From contig OZ038451.1 in NCBI GenBank assembly GCA_964036195.1, positions 7,444,529 through 7,508,528 on the forward strand: a stretch of DNA of 64,000 nt. The letters run 5' to 3'. The stretch comes from Sphaerolaimus hirsutus (taxonomy: Eukaryota; Nematoda; Chromadorea; Monhysterida; Sphaerolaimidae). A program made the translations under genes and the position numbers. The notes below the pieces were generated by a model. It saw only the letters and a list, made by a program, of their open reading frames with translations, ran no database searches and had not been told where the DNA came from. Positions 53,616-64,000 of this stretch are shown one piece after another. The number at the start of each line of letters is the position of its first letter. Within the stretch, counting starts at the first letter, position 1.

Positions 53616-54954
53616 CTTGGCAGACAGCACACCTAGTATGGACACCTACCATAATTTAATGAAAAAAATCGTGTGATCGATTTTGTAATTCATTATTCCA
53701 TAGGAAAAACGAAATATTATGGTTAAAAACTGTATAATTTTTGGTCCATTATTCAGATGGGTTATGGTAGCTTGTTATACTAAGTGTGATTTCCACCAAG
53801 TATTACAATTTTTAACGTTCTCTGGATGTCATACCAACTTAAACTTTACTTACCTTACTATTTCCTGCCTCCTGGTGCCCCCCTTTTGGTATCATTTTTA
53901 CACATGTAGTGCACAAATTACTTTTTATTTATTTATCCTGCTATCAGTAGAAATAAATGCAAATTTTTTTTAGTAAAATGTAATTGATTTGTATAAATGA
54001 ACACCACACAAAACATTCATGATCCATTCCAGTTTTGATGAAAAGTAGTCTTTATGTAAATTCAAAAAGTTTTGTTGTTCTTTTGATGAGAAAAAAACTA
54101 TTCCTAATATCTGTCCATATAGTATTATAGTCAATCTAATAGTGTGAAACAATTTTAATACAATCTGTCCATATCGCTTATGCATGAAAAACTGTCTTCC
54201 TATAGAAACACATGTAAACTAATAATTTTAACTAAAAAACGCCAGAATTTGGAAATGTGTCAGCTTCAAATTTTATTTAAAAAATATATAATAGTATACA
54301 CAAATGAAGATAGGGAATGAAAAAATTCCAGTCACGCAAAATCTGCATTTAGTATTCAACTAAACATAAATTTTATAAAAAATATGGTTATTTTCCACCA
54401 CCACGTGGGGTCACCACGTGTGAGCAATTTTGTCTTATGAAAACACATTCTCAGCGAATCCACGGGATGCACACAGGATATATTTTTCGCATGTGTATAT
54501 AAACATATAATAAGCGCTATCATTGTTATTTATGAATGATTGGTGTTGTTATATCCATGAATATTCTTGGACTCGCGCAAAAACATGTGCACAAATGTGT
54601 CCTTACGAAAGGATTTAAAGCGGGATTATTGAATTTCAAATATTTTTCAAGCTTGGAACGGAAAATGGGGGATTAAAACTGCAAGAAATTGCGGGTCAGG
54701 TATTTAAGTTATATTCTAGCCCAGGTGAAAAAACACGTCATGGCAAAAACGAACCAACACGTTAGATTTAACAAAAACGACCCAACACGCGGGATCTTCT
54801 GCAACAAGTTCGCGTGTTGGGTCCACACGCTAGTTGACAACGTGTAACTGGATAAAACCGTGTCAACTAAATCCGTGTCAATGTCAATTAAAGAGCACAA
54901 CAAAATTGAGCATCGCACTTAACAGAAACAGTAAAAATTGCGTGTCATGATGTA

Positions 54955-56460
54955 AAATTAACTATTTGCAAAGTAAAGTGTCAAATGTAAAGTCAAATGC
55001 AAAGTCAAATGCAAAGTCAAATGTCAATTGTCATGCAAAGTGTCAAATGTAAAGTCAAATGCAAAGTAAAGTGTCAAATGTAAAGTCAAATGCAAAGTCA
55101 AATGTCAATTGTCACGCTTAGTGTCAACTATAAAGTAAAGTGTCAATTGTATCCAAATCTTATTATTTTGTATTCAAATTTTATGTGTTTGTATCCAAAT
55201 CTTTTATCGGAAAGTAAGATTTGGTCAGAAAAACATAAGACTTTGATACACAGTTGACACTATACTGAGCCATTTGACACTTGGCATGACAATTGACTCT
55301 TGGCCAGGGTTGGCAAAATCTCAGAAAAAAATAATAATAAAATAAAAATAAAATGGAAAATTTAAGAATAGAATAAAATAAAATAAAATGGTAAATTTCA
55401 AAATAAAAATAAAAATTGTATAAAAATTTGATTTTTTGTAAAATTGTATAAAAATTCGTATTTTTGTAAAATTGTATAAAAATTCATATTTTTTTTGTAA
55501 ATTTTTTATCTTATTGCTTGAGTTTGTACCTGTTTATTAGCAGAACTAGGGGCATTCCCAAGCTCTGTGAAGTGTCAAATATCATGTTAAATGTCATGCA
55601 AAGTGTCAATTATCATGACAAATGTGAACTAAAGTGTCAATTGTCATGAGAAATATCATGTGAAATGTCATGAAAGTGTCAATTATCATGACAAATATAA
55701 ACTAAAGTGTCAATTGTCATGACAAATATAAATTGAAGTGTCAACTGTCAAGCAAATTGTATCCAAATCTTATGTTTTGTATCAAAATCTTGTTGTTGTT
55801 TTTGTATCCAGATCTTAGGTAAATATTTGAATATTAAAACAAGGTTTGGATACAAAAACATAAGATTTGGATACACAATTGACACTTTGCTTGACATTTG
55901 ACATGTCACTTGATATTTTGCATGACAATTGACAATTTACTCTACATTTGTTATGACAAGTGGCACTTTGCATGATATTTTAGCAATATTTCCAGCACAC
56001 TCCAGTAGTCCTTCTACTGAAAATGCAAACCAATGCTATCAATAATTGTAATTTTACACTTGCAGCTAGCTCACAATACCTACTGCATGCAAGTTTTTCA
56101 AAGTAATGGGAAAATTTTTCACATAAAGCTTTTCATGTTTAGTTCTAATACCATTTATCTAACGTTTTTAACATATATCTGGCCTTGCATGCAACATTCC
56201 GATTTTTTGTAAAATTATTGTAAAATGGTTTCATTTTATTTTATTAACGACTTTTAAGAATAAAATAAAATAAAATGAAACAAGAATAAAATAAGAATAA
56301 AATACAACTTTTATACAATTTGTATACAAATTTTTTTTTTAAACCAACCCTGCTCTTGGCTTTGCAATTGACTTTATATTTGACACTTTACTTTACATTT
56401 GACATTGCATTTGACTTTACATTTGACACTTTACTTTAAATTTTGCAGGGCTTGGGACCG
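54955..56460. repeat. TGACACTTTACA-family element (copy L) split by an insertion
   Basis: The left part 54955-55304 has GCAAAGTAAAGTGTCAAATG arrays and the right part 56361-56460 has TTTGACACTTTACTTTACAT, ending GGCTTGGGACCGCCCCCAG. Between them lies an intact hAT-like element (55305-56352). It directly abuts the next element at 56461. Confidence 0.6.
55305..56352. mobile_element. hAT-like CAGGGTTGG element with AATAAAATAAAATGG arrays, 8-bp target duplication
   Basis: It starts CAGGGTTGGCAAAATCTCAG and ends AAACCAACCCTG. CTCTTGGC flanks both ends exactly (55297-55304 and 56353-56360). The centre carries its own TGTCATGACAAAT hairpin like the TGACACTTTACA family. The truncated sister copy is 36818-37794. 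Confidence 0.85.
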
Positions 56461-57060
56461 CCCCCAGGGGCCAGTTCCGCAAGTAGACAAGTTAAGAGTT
56501 AAAAGTTAAGAGTTGAGTTAAAGGTTAAAAGTTGAGTCAAAAGTTGAGTTAAAAGTTAAGAGTTGAGTTAAAGGTTAAAAGTTGAGTCAAAAGTTGAGTT
56601 AAAAGTTAAGAGTTGAGTTAAAGGTTAAAAGTTGAGTCAAAAGTTGAGTTAAAAGTTAAGAGTTGAGTTAAAGGTTAAAAGTTGAGTCAAAAGTTGAGTT
56701 AAAAGTTAAGAGTTGAGTTAAAGGTTAAAAGTTAAGTCAAAAGTTGAGTTTAAAGTCAACAGTTGAGTTAAAGGTTAAAAGATGAGTTAAAAGTTGATTC
56801 AAAAGACAAATGGGTCATTCGTTGCAGAAGCGCGATACGCTGATCTTCAATCATATTTTGTCCCCGCACGGCCATTTCGAAACAACGTTCAGCGATTTTT
56901 TTTTAGCGATAATTTTTTTGGATACGTTATTTTCAAATGACGTGCATACGTCATTGGCACCATGCCAGCGAACAGCCGTATCGATACCAATTTCATATTT
57001 TTATTTTTTTTTATTTTTTTACCATCATTTTCCACTTGTCTCTTAACTCTCAACTCTTAA
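56461..57060. repeat. AACTTTAACTC-family element, second copy, cut by the gap
   Basis: It starts GGCCAGTTCCGCAAGTAGAC, then about five direct copies of a ~60-base unit (GTTGAGTCAAAAGTTGAGTT...), then the unique core also found in reverse at 5560-5760 (GGATACGTTATTTTCAAATG, ATCGATACCAATTTCA). The right arm runs into N. Confidence 0.65.
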
Positions 57061-57260
57061 NNNNNNNNNNNNNNNNNNNNNNNNNNNNNNNNNNNNNNNN
57101 NNNNNNNNNNNNNNNNNNNNNNNNNNNNNNNNNNNNNNNNNNNNNNNNNNNNNNNNNNNNNNNNNNNNNNNNNNNNNNNNNNNNNNNNNNNNNNNNNNNN
57201 NNNNNNNNNNNNNNNNNNNNNNNNNNNNNNNNNNNNNNNNNNNNNNNNNNNNNNNNNNNN
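57061..57260. other. Assembly gap (200 N)
   Basis: Run of N inside the AACTTTAACTC-family repeat, probably a collapsed or unassembled palindrome. From 57261 to 57807 only a fragment of a GGAAGCGTGCC-like repeat (about 57275-57410) is recognisable. Confidence 0.99.
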
Positions 57261-57807
57261 AAGTCACGTGCGCTAGGTATACTTGGCAAACGTGGTACTC
57301 TGCACTCGCGCTGGTTTATGTCTCATGTTGGGAGTGCGACAATGATGATAAAAGCATGTGATTTGTGTAAAAAAATAAAAAATTCAATGTTGTAAATACA
57401 TTTGTGTGGAATGTTGACGAAAAAATACGACGGAACTCTTCTATCAGAAGAAATATGGTATTCACGAATTGAGCTGTCTTAAAAAATTATCTGTCTCTGC
57501 ATGTGCTCAGCGCCATTGCGCGGGCTGCAGTAGTTGCGGCACAATGAAAGCGCAGCGCGGCGACTCGGCGGCACCTTTGTGTTTGCTGTCAGGTTGTCGC
57601 CCTTCAGATTTAATAATGTGCCACCCCTATCAATAACTTCTGCCACCGAAAATCAATTACTGTATTTCTTGTTATTAAGAGCGCCGTTCTTTAAACATAA
57701 ATTACCGGCAAACGATCGGCAAACAAACAGAAATTACCGGCACCCAGAAATTTACAGATGGGCGCCGCTGAAGTGAAAAAAACCAGCCGCTAATTGATTT
57801 TCAGCGG

Positions 57808-58095
57808 CAAAAAGTGTGCATGTTTCCAAAAATGGGCACATACAATTTTTAAAATGTTTGTATGTTCCCCAAACTGGGCACATACATGGTTTTCTCAAAT
57901 GTATGTGCCCGAAATCTTGGGGAACATACACGCATGTATGTTTCCAAGCGCGGGCACATGCATTTTTTTAAAACGGTGTATGTGCCCAAAGCTGGAAACA
58001 TACATTATTTTTATTGCGTGCATGTGCCCAAATACCGGAAACATACATACCAGGCACATGCAGGGCACATACTGTATGTGCCCCTCCCGGACAGC
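57808..58095. repeat. GGGCACATACATT array element
   Basis: Units of ATGGGCACATACA and TGTATGTGCCC alternate about every 35 bases in both orientations, forming a multi-hairpin block from GCATGTTTCC to GTATGTGCCCCTCCC. No target duplication identified. Confidence 0.5.
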
Positions 58096-58311
58096 CTGAT
58101 GTAAGTCCTTTATGTTGATAGTTTTCTGTTTTTCACTTCGAATTGAAAGTAATAAGTTCTGCACTATAATATTCCTGAGCAATTTTTATATAGTCAAACC
58201 CAATTTTTACGCCGTGATTTGATCTAAAAAATGGGTAAAAATCTATTTGTAAATACTTAAACAACGAACCTACACACTAATTTTCATTTATGATTTTTAA
58301 AATGTAAAATA

Positions 58312-58524
58312 AAATCTTCGGTTGTGTTTTACTCACGGAATGGCGCCATGTTGCTGGGGCGCTTGGCGCCATTTTCTCTGTCATTTTTCCTGGCGCTGGT
58401 GCGTTTCCAGGCGCCCCAGCGCCGGGAAACGCGTCAGCGCCAGGAAAAATGACAGAGAAAATGGCGCGTAGCACCCCAGCAACATGGCGCCATTCCACGA
58501 GTAAAACACAACCGAAGATTTTAA
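58312..58524. repeat. Long GCGCC-containing hairpin
   Basis: The left arm AAATCTTCGGTTGTGTTTTACTC through CATTTTTCCTGGCGC is complemented almost perfectly by GCGCCAGGAAAAATG through GAGTAAAACACAACCGAAGATTT. Arms are about 100 bases with little spacer. It does not have TAGTGATGG ends. Confidence 0.65.
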
Positions 58525-58711
58525 TTTACATTTTTAAAAATTTCAGTTTTCACACATATCACAGTGAAAACTAGTGTGTGTAGGGACAATACATTTATCT
58601 CTAATCATTTTAGTTCCATTTTTTTGGCAGAATATTCGAATAAATGTGGTATTTCCTTATGTTTTGTTGTTTCGAGTGCCGTGAAAAATCAACCAAGTAA
58701 TACAAATTTAG

Positions 58712-61700
58712 GGTGGGGCATTGTCTCACACTGCCGCCGAATCCGAACGTTTTACGGCGCAATCTTGTCTTCCTCAAAATTGCGGCTGAACAGTGCATCC
58801 CTAATGTCTTGGGTCAACGATTTGTGACAGAAATCCAGACACTGAATCCTCATTTGCGGAGCGATCAAATTGATCTACCGTTTTGCCCTCCGGACGAAGT
58901 CACAAGCATTGTGAGTTTTGAATGTTCTGGGGTTGCGTCAACAAGACATTTTACTTCGGTATTCTAAAGAGTTCGAATATCAAAATTTACACCAATTTTT
59001 AGTACATCGAACAAAATATTCATTAAATTTTATTTTTTCAAAATTACATTGAGCAACCACGGTACAGTAACTTTTTTCTAAAAAATAAAAACTATTTTTG
59101 ACTGGTGATTCTGTTGATTACTGTATATGTAAATCCCCCGGTCATGTGGAAAACAATTTGGAGGAAACTAGTTTTTCACTTTTTAGGCTACGGACCCCCC
59201 AACTTACCCCCCAAGTGATGAAGAAACTCATGTGGCTGCTAAAGCACTGACAACGGAAGCCCCAACTGTTCACCCCAGTGCAGAAGAAATGCGGGCGGCG
59301 ACTAAAGCACTGGTTAATGTTGCTCATCGAGTACGTGTTTGTATCTTAGTTGCTTTCAGCGACTACCGTATTTCCTCGAAATTCACCCAGGGGGTTGATT
59401 TTTCAGTGTAGAAATTTGGAGGGGGTATTTTGAAGGGGGTTAATGGCTATAAATGCACCTGCAGCGCAATAAATGCATGACATATGCAATAGACATGATT
59501 ACAATCAATTCAGAGGGGTATTTGATTTTTCCGGGGGTTGAGAATCACCAAACCGTGTAGTTCTTAGCGGGGGTTTATCAATTAATCGGTTGTAATTCAT
59601 GCAGGACGGGACCTCTCCTACAGCGCCACCCCCATTTGACCACACGGTGCGAGTGGTCGAATATTCTAGCGACAGTACAAAGCCACCACCAAAGGTTAAT
59701 GAAATAATTAAAATTTATACTGTGATTAGCGATTTGCCAAAAGAGCTTTGGGCAAATGGAAATGAAGAAGTGGTCAGTGCAGAAATATTTCTCATACTTA
59801 ATAGACGAAAATTTAAGTCATTTTTCAAATATTTCAGTTTATTCCAAGCATCCGGCATCTAGAAATCTGTGAGAAGATGCATTTTCAAGAAAGGAAATGT
59901 CAAGTGCTTTACCTACTAAATCCGCTTTACCAAAAGTGAAACATCTTAAAAATGAGTGTTTTTGGCTAGTCGTCTTACTGGATTGTATTTATGTACTTTG
60001 CAAGTGTTTTTACCCAACTGTACTGAGGTAACTACTTTGGAACCCTTAATGCTCATGTTTCAAAATATTCGGGGGTATTTTTCCTACGGTTTTTACCCAC
60101 ATGTACTGAGGTAAAAATCAACTCCGGCAATTCTAGCGGCTATGTTTGGATTTAGTCGAGTTGGTGTAGTTTTCTGCAGTTTTCCACATGTCTACTGAGG
60201 TAAATAACAATTTTATCAATTCTTATGTGAAGTTATGCGTTTATTTAGAATGGGTTCGAATCTATTTGAGGCTCGTAAATTCGAAAACTTAGAAACTTGG
60301 AAAATACCTTCATGCCAAAACATTAAGCTAGTACCTTCCCTACCCGGAGACAGTGACCTTTCTTCTTTCCAGTTTGTCTACCTGTTGGAGTTGATATTTA
60401 CCTCAGTACATATGGGTAAAAACCATAGGAAAAATACCCCCGAATATTTTGAAACATGAACATTAAGGGTTCGAAAGTAGTTACCTCAATACAGTTGGGT
60501 AAAAACACTTGGGAAGGTAAATACATAAAAGTACATATTGAATAATTCCTAAAAGACTATACCCGGCAATAACATCTAATGTACACTTATATAGTTTAGT
60601 AAAGAGTAACACTCGCTTTCAAGATGTTTTTGGTACGTTTTTGCAAAAGCTCAGTTCTATGACCAAATGTTGAAATTTATAGACATCCAACGTGGCCGGC
60701 AAAATTGATTTACCCAGTGATCATGAATTGCGTGACCCCTGCTGTGCTTCTAACACTATAATTTCAAATGAGATTGCGAATTGTCGCACTAAGTTGGCGG
60801 CTGTAAAAACTAATTTCAATACTCATAAAACTACACTAGAGCATGAAAAATCGAAAAATCTTTTTTTAAATGAAACTGTGTTTCGATATTGGCGAAATTG
60901 GAACAATTCACAAAAAGGTGGGGCTCTTACTAACCCAACTTTTACACTAACTATTTTTGTTTTGTTTCATCACACACACAATTAATTTTTGTTTTCAGAC
61001 GTGTCTGAATTGAAATTTTTGGTTGGGAATTGCACTGAAAACAACGCAAAGATTAAAAATCAGTTTAAAAATCATTCCCAATTATTGGCTGCGAATTTGT
61101 CCAATTGCGTTAGTGTGAAGGAGGAATTGTGGGCTAACTTGTCTCAATTCTACCCCCACTATAAATATATCATTGGCAATTCTCTACTTTTGCAATTTAA
61201 TCTAACTCAATGCGAAAAGAGAATTCAACAAATTGAAAAATTAATGAGTGATGAAGCGGAAAGGTTGGGCCAACTAGAGGATGCCCAAATGGAAAATGTA
61301 AAAAATTGTAAAATAGAAAAAAACGCGCTCAATAATTACCTATCAATTTGCATGGGTAATCTAACAACTGCTATGGAGTCTACCATTGCTAATTTTCAAT
61401 TGAATCATTCTATTTTTGTTCAAAATACAACTACAGCCGATCCTAATTTACTCGCCGATATTCAATCGTCCCTTGAAATTTGTCACAGTGGCCGCTTTTT
61501 GAGTGAAATTCGGATTCAAAATCTCACTTTCTTTGCATCTGTTTTGGAAATTGAAAAACGAAATTTGTTGGAACGCATTCAATGCTTAGAGGACAAAAAT
61601 TCGTTTTATTTCAAGTCAATGAATTTTTGGGAAAATTTGTTCCAACAAATAAATGGCACTGACTCTGCGGGGCACACTTATAATTTGGTGTGTTTTGCCG

Positions 61701-63584
61701 TCACTATAACATAGCACCACATATTTCTCATTTTTTACTCATGCCTACTCACAGACCGAAAATGACTCTCAATATTGGCTGGGTGTGGTGAAAATTGATT
61801 TGCAGTGGGAAAAAATACCAGGTAAATATTAATAGCAGCTGTTAATTTTGAATAAATTGAGATGTTGTGTAAGGCTGAATTTCTTAACAAATTTGCAGAA
61901 ATTTTTGCTCGCTTTATCGGCATTGGATGGGTTATTTGCACCGGCATTATTATCCCGCTGATGAAATTGATCGATTTGCAAATGCAAAAAACCAGAATGA
62001 ATCAGTCATACCTTCAAAAATCCGTGCATAATATCAGTGAATTCAGCATCAGTCAAATTATTTCAGATGGGATCGTGAGTTTACACATGAAGTTTTACTT
62101 TTTAAAGACTTTTGAGTTCGTTTCCCTCTAGAATTACTCCACTCGAACAAGTCTCCTATTTTAAGTACATTTTAGTCTTATCCACATGTCCGCCAAGGTA
62201 TATATTTTACGCACAACCATTCCCAGCTTGAAATTCTGATAAAAATACTTCACAGGGGTCTATTTAAGGAAAACGTTACTGCGGTATTTCTTCTAGAAGG
62301 GGGCCCCAATAGAAGTTACAGAATCTATTGTACTGCACTAAAAAATACATAAAAGGTAAAAAATATCGAACGAAACCTATGAACACAGCAAAAAAGGGTA
62401 TGTGATGCGCCGTGAAGTGTCTTCATGACAACATTTCCAACCCTGTGAAGCGCTGGTTTACACTTCACCTAGCTTCATTGCAACCTAAGTACATGAATTT
62501 TTGGCTAAAAATTCAGACAATCCGGTCTCACAACATAATGTTGTCAGTGAAGCATCGTGAAGTCACTTCATGTCGACTCTTCCCGAAGGCACTTCACTGA
62601 CCATGTACGAAAAGAAACCCTAAAACTGTTTGAGTTGTTATTACCTCAGTACATATGGGTAAAAACCGTAGGAAAAAATACCCCCGAATATTTCGAAACG
62701 TGAACATTAAGGGTTCAAAAGTAGTTACCTCAGTACGGATGGGTAAAAACACTTACTACATTCACTTTTTACTTATTACACAAACCGTATCAAGTGCCTT
62801 CACGCTAGGGTTGCTTTTCGTACATGGTCAGTGAAGTGCCTTCGGGAAGAGTCGACATGAAGTGACTTCACAATGCTTCACTGACAACATTATGTTGTGA
62901 GACCAGATTGTCTGAATTATTAGCCAAAAATTCATGAACTTGGGTCGCAATGAAGCTAGGTGAAGTGTAAACCAGCGTTTCACAGCATCGGGAAGAGTCG
63001 ATATGAAGTGACTTCACGATGCTTCACTGACAACATTATGTTGCGAGTCAGGAATGGCTGAATTTTTAGCCAAAAAAATCATGAACTTGGGTCGCAATGA
63101 AGCTAGGTGAAGTGTAAACCAGCGCTTCACAGCGTCGGGAAGAGTCGACATGAAGACGCTTCACGGCGCATCACACACCCTTTTTTGCTGTGTTCGTAGG
63201 CTGTTAGCATTTCTATTATAAAACGGTATTTACTGCTTGCAGGTTTTTTGCATTGTCAAAATTCTAATGGTGTTTTTGTGCAAGTGCAAGCAGAGGAGAC
63301 TGGTAGATACCATTGATATGGATTCCACCAATCAAGAGTCGGTCAATATTTATATGGACGGCATGGAAGAAATTGATTTGTCGCCTATTCAGCCAATAAA
63401 CCACAATGGTGGCGGGCTTCATTCAACGCCAAGTACGTTTTATATCCAGTTAAAAGTTACAAAACATTTTCGATAAACTCGACCGAATTCAAACAAATTG
63501 AAACAAAATCATACCAAATCGAACAAAATTTCAGATCGGGCGCTGCTGCCAATGTTCAGGAGTGAAGGCAGGACCCCGATGTAG
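58712..63584 (+). CDS. N-glycosylated membrane protein of unknown family (5' exons missing)
   Basis: Nine exons join in phase: 58712-58910, 59187-59330, 59605-59772, 60683-60917, 60999-61687, 61755-61821, 61899-62074, 63243-63432 and 63535-63584 (TAG), about 640 residues. The first has weak similarity to the end of a LysM domain (EIQTLNPHLRSDQIDLPFC); next are Pro/Thr-rich linkers. The large fifth exon is helical and Asn-rich, with at least nine N-x-S/T sequons (NCT, NLS, NLT, NHS, NTT, NGT) and regularly spaced cysteines. Exon 7 has a hydrophobic helix (FIGIGWVICTGIIIPLMKLI). Exon 8 has a second, shorter one (FCIVKILMVFLC) followed by KCKQRR and an acidic tail. Topology is ambiguous: sequons suggest the large part is outside, and basic residues after the second helix suggest the tail is inside. 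There is no start codon or signal peptide in the window; upstream exons may lie in or near the gap. No homologue recognised. Confidence 0.7.
59364..59575. repeat. TACCGTATTTCCTCGAA-type fragment in intron 2 of the membrane-protein gene
   Basis: It starts TACCGTATTTCCTCGAAATT with GGGGTTAA and GGGGGTATTT units; no mirrored end is recognisable. Confidence 0.45.
60001..60512. repeat. CAAGTGTTTTTACCCAACTG inverted-repeat element, intronic
   Basis: CAAGTGTTTTTACCCAACTG on the left is complemented by CAGTTGGGTAAAAACACTTG on the right. The second unit TTCCTACGGTTTTTACCCAC is likewise mirrored. The two ~110-base arms are almost exact. It lies between membrane-protein exons 3 and 4; a fragment recurs at 62640-62755. 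Confidence 0.7.
62384..63192. mobile_element. CACAGCAAAAAAGGGTATGTG element, intronic
   Basis: It starts CACAGCAAAAAAGGGTATGT and ends ACACCCTTTTTTGCTGTG. Inside are three tandem or inverted copies of a ~160-base GTGAAGTG...TTCATGAACTTGGG unit and an inserted piece of the 60001-60512 repeat. It is in intron 7 of the membrane-protein gene. Confidence 0.65.
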
Positions 63585-63982
63585 AAGTACCTGAATGACA
63601 GCAAAAGAATTGTGCTTGGTCTTTTATATGAGATTTTTGAGTGATTGGCTATTTAAATCGAAAAATAATAAACACTATAGTGCTAGAATATTTTTTATTT
63701 TTTATTTATTTCGTCGGTTGTTTTTGAGGGGGTGGAGGACTATTCGAGTGGGGGAATATTCAAGGGGGGATTATTCGAGCAAATACAGTATACGTATAAT
63801 GAGTTTACTGCATTTTTCATTTTCTGGAAGAAAATTAGAGTATAAAAATTAAGGCCTCCCGAATTAATGGTGCTTACGCCACATTGAGTACACACATGAT
63901 GTTTTTGACAATTGTCTTTTGGACTTTGGAAAAAACCCTTCCCATCACTTAGAAATTTCACTCCCCCCCCCCGTAAACAGAA

Positions 63983-64000
63983 TACCGTATTCGCTTGAAT
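63983..64000. repeat. Start of another TACCGTATT element at the window edge
   Basis: TACCGTATTCGCTTGAAT, cut by the window end. A one-ended fragment of the same type (GGGGGGATTATTCGAGCAAA) lies at about 63727-63792. Confidence 0.4.

Noticed and set aside
54955-56460. CRISPR-like regularly spaced repeats
   Set aside because: The genome is eukaryotic and the units are mirrored arms of foldback elements with variable spacing, not identical repeats with unique spacers.
1-64000. tRNA, rRNA or other structured RNA genes
   Set aside because: I looked for tRNA-like B boxes and clover-leaf pairing and saw none convincing among the many hairpins, but a covariance-model search was not possible.

Overview
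The window is eukaryotic and almost certainly from an invertebrate animal. Coding exons are short, separated by GT-AG introns and embedded in a very dense layer of small inverted-repeat mobile elements. The best clue to the lineage is an intermediate-filament gene. It has the extended, lamin-type coil 1B and a lamin-type tail domain but no CaaX box, which is the protostome (especially lophotrochozoan) type of cytoplasmic intermediate filament. I cannot name the species.

Layout, left to right. Positions 1-1519 hold the 3' end of an LTR retroelement (C-terminal part of an envelope-like ORF plus one LTR). Positions ~1737-2930 (+) carry the last three exons of an UNC-93-like membrane protein. Positions 5274-9811 (+) carry a complete seven-exon globin with a possible N-myristoylation start. 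Positions 11471-23365 (-) carry a 13-exon, 589-codon intermediate-filament gene with an alternative first exon at 19684-19780. Positions 28260-36535 (-) carry a nine-exon gene for a 429-residue, highly charged, probably disordered protein. Positions 43177-52427 (-) carry a four-exon gene for a ~1025-residue secreted glycine-rich protein made of about 70 copies of a 13-residue repeat. Positions 58712-63584 (+) carry the last nine exons of an N-glycosylated membrane protein of unknown family. I assembled every model by hand; all consecutive exons join in consistent phase. The genes share no obvious pathway.

The rest is mostly non-autonomous DNA elements. At least eight have exact 8-bp target-site duplications (hAT-like) and one has a 9-bp duplication (Mutator-like). 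A large group shares TACCGTATTT ends flanked by TA. Many families have sub-terminal regions made of one short motif repeated many times (GCGCCATGG, CGGGTATCGG, GGAAACGG, CGAAATACCCCC, TGACACTTTACA and others). No transposase ORF was found.

The most interesting signal is the CAGGTGCCAGTCCC / TGACACTTTACA inverted-repeat family. In the globin gene one copy is exactly an intron: its 5' end is the GT donor and its 3' end is the AG acceptor. Other copies supply or abut splice sites or start codons. This looks like an introner-type, intron-generating element. Two 200-base runs of N mark assembly gaps.
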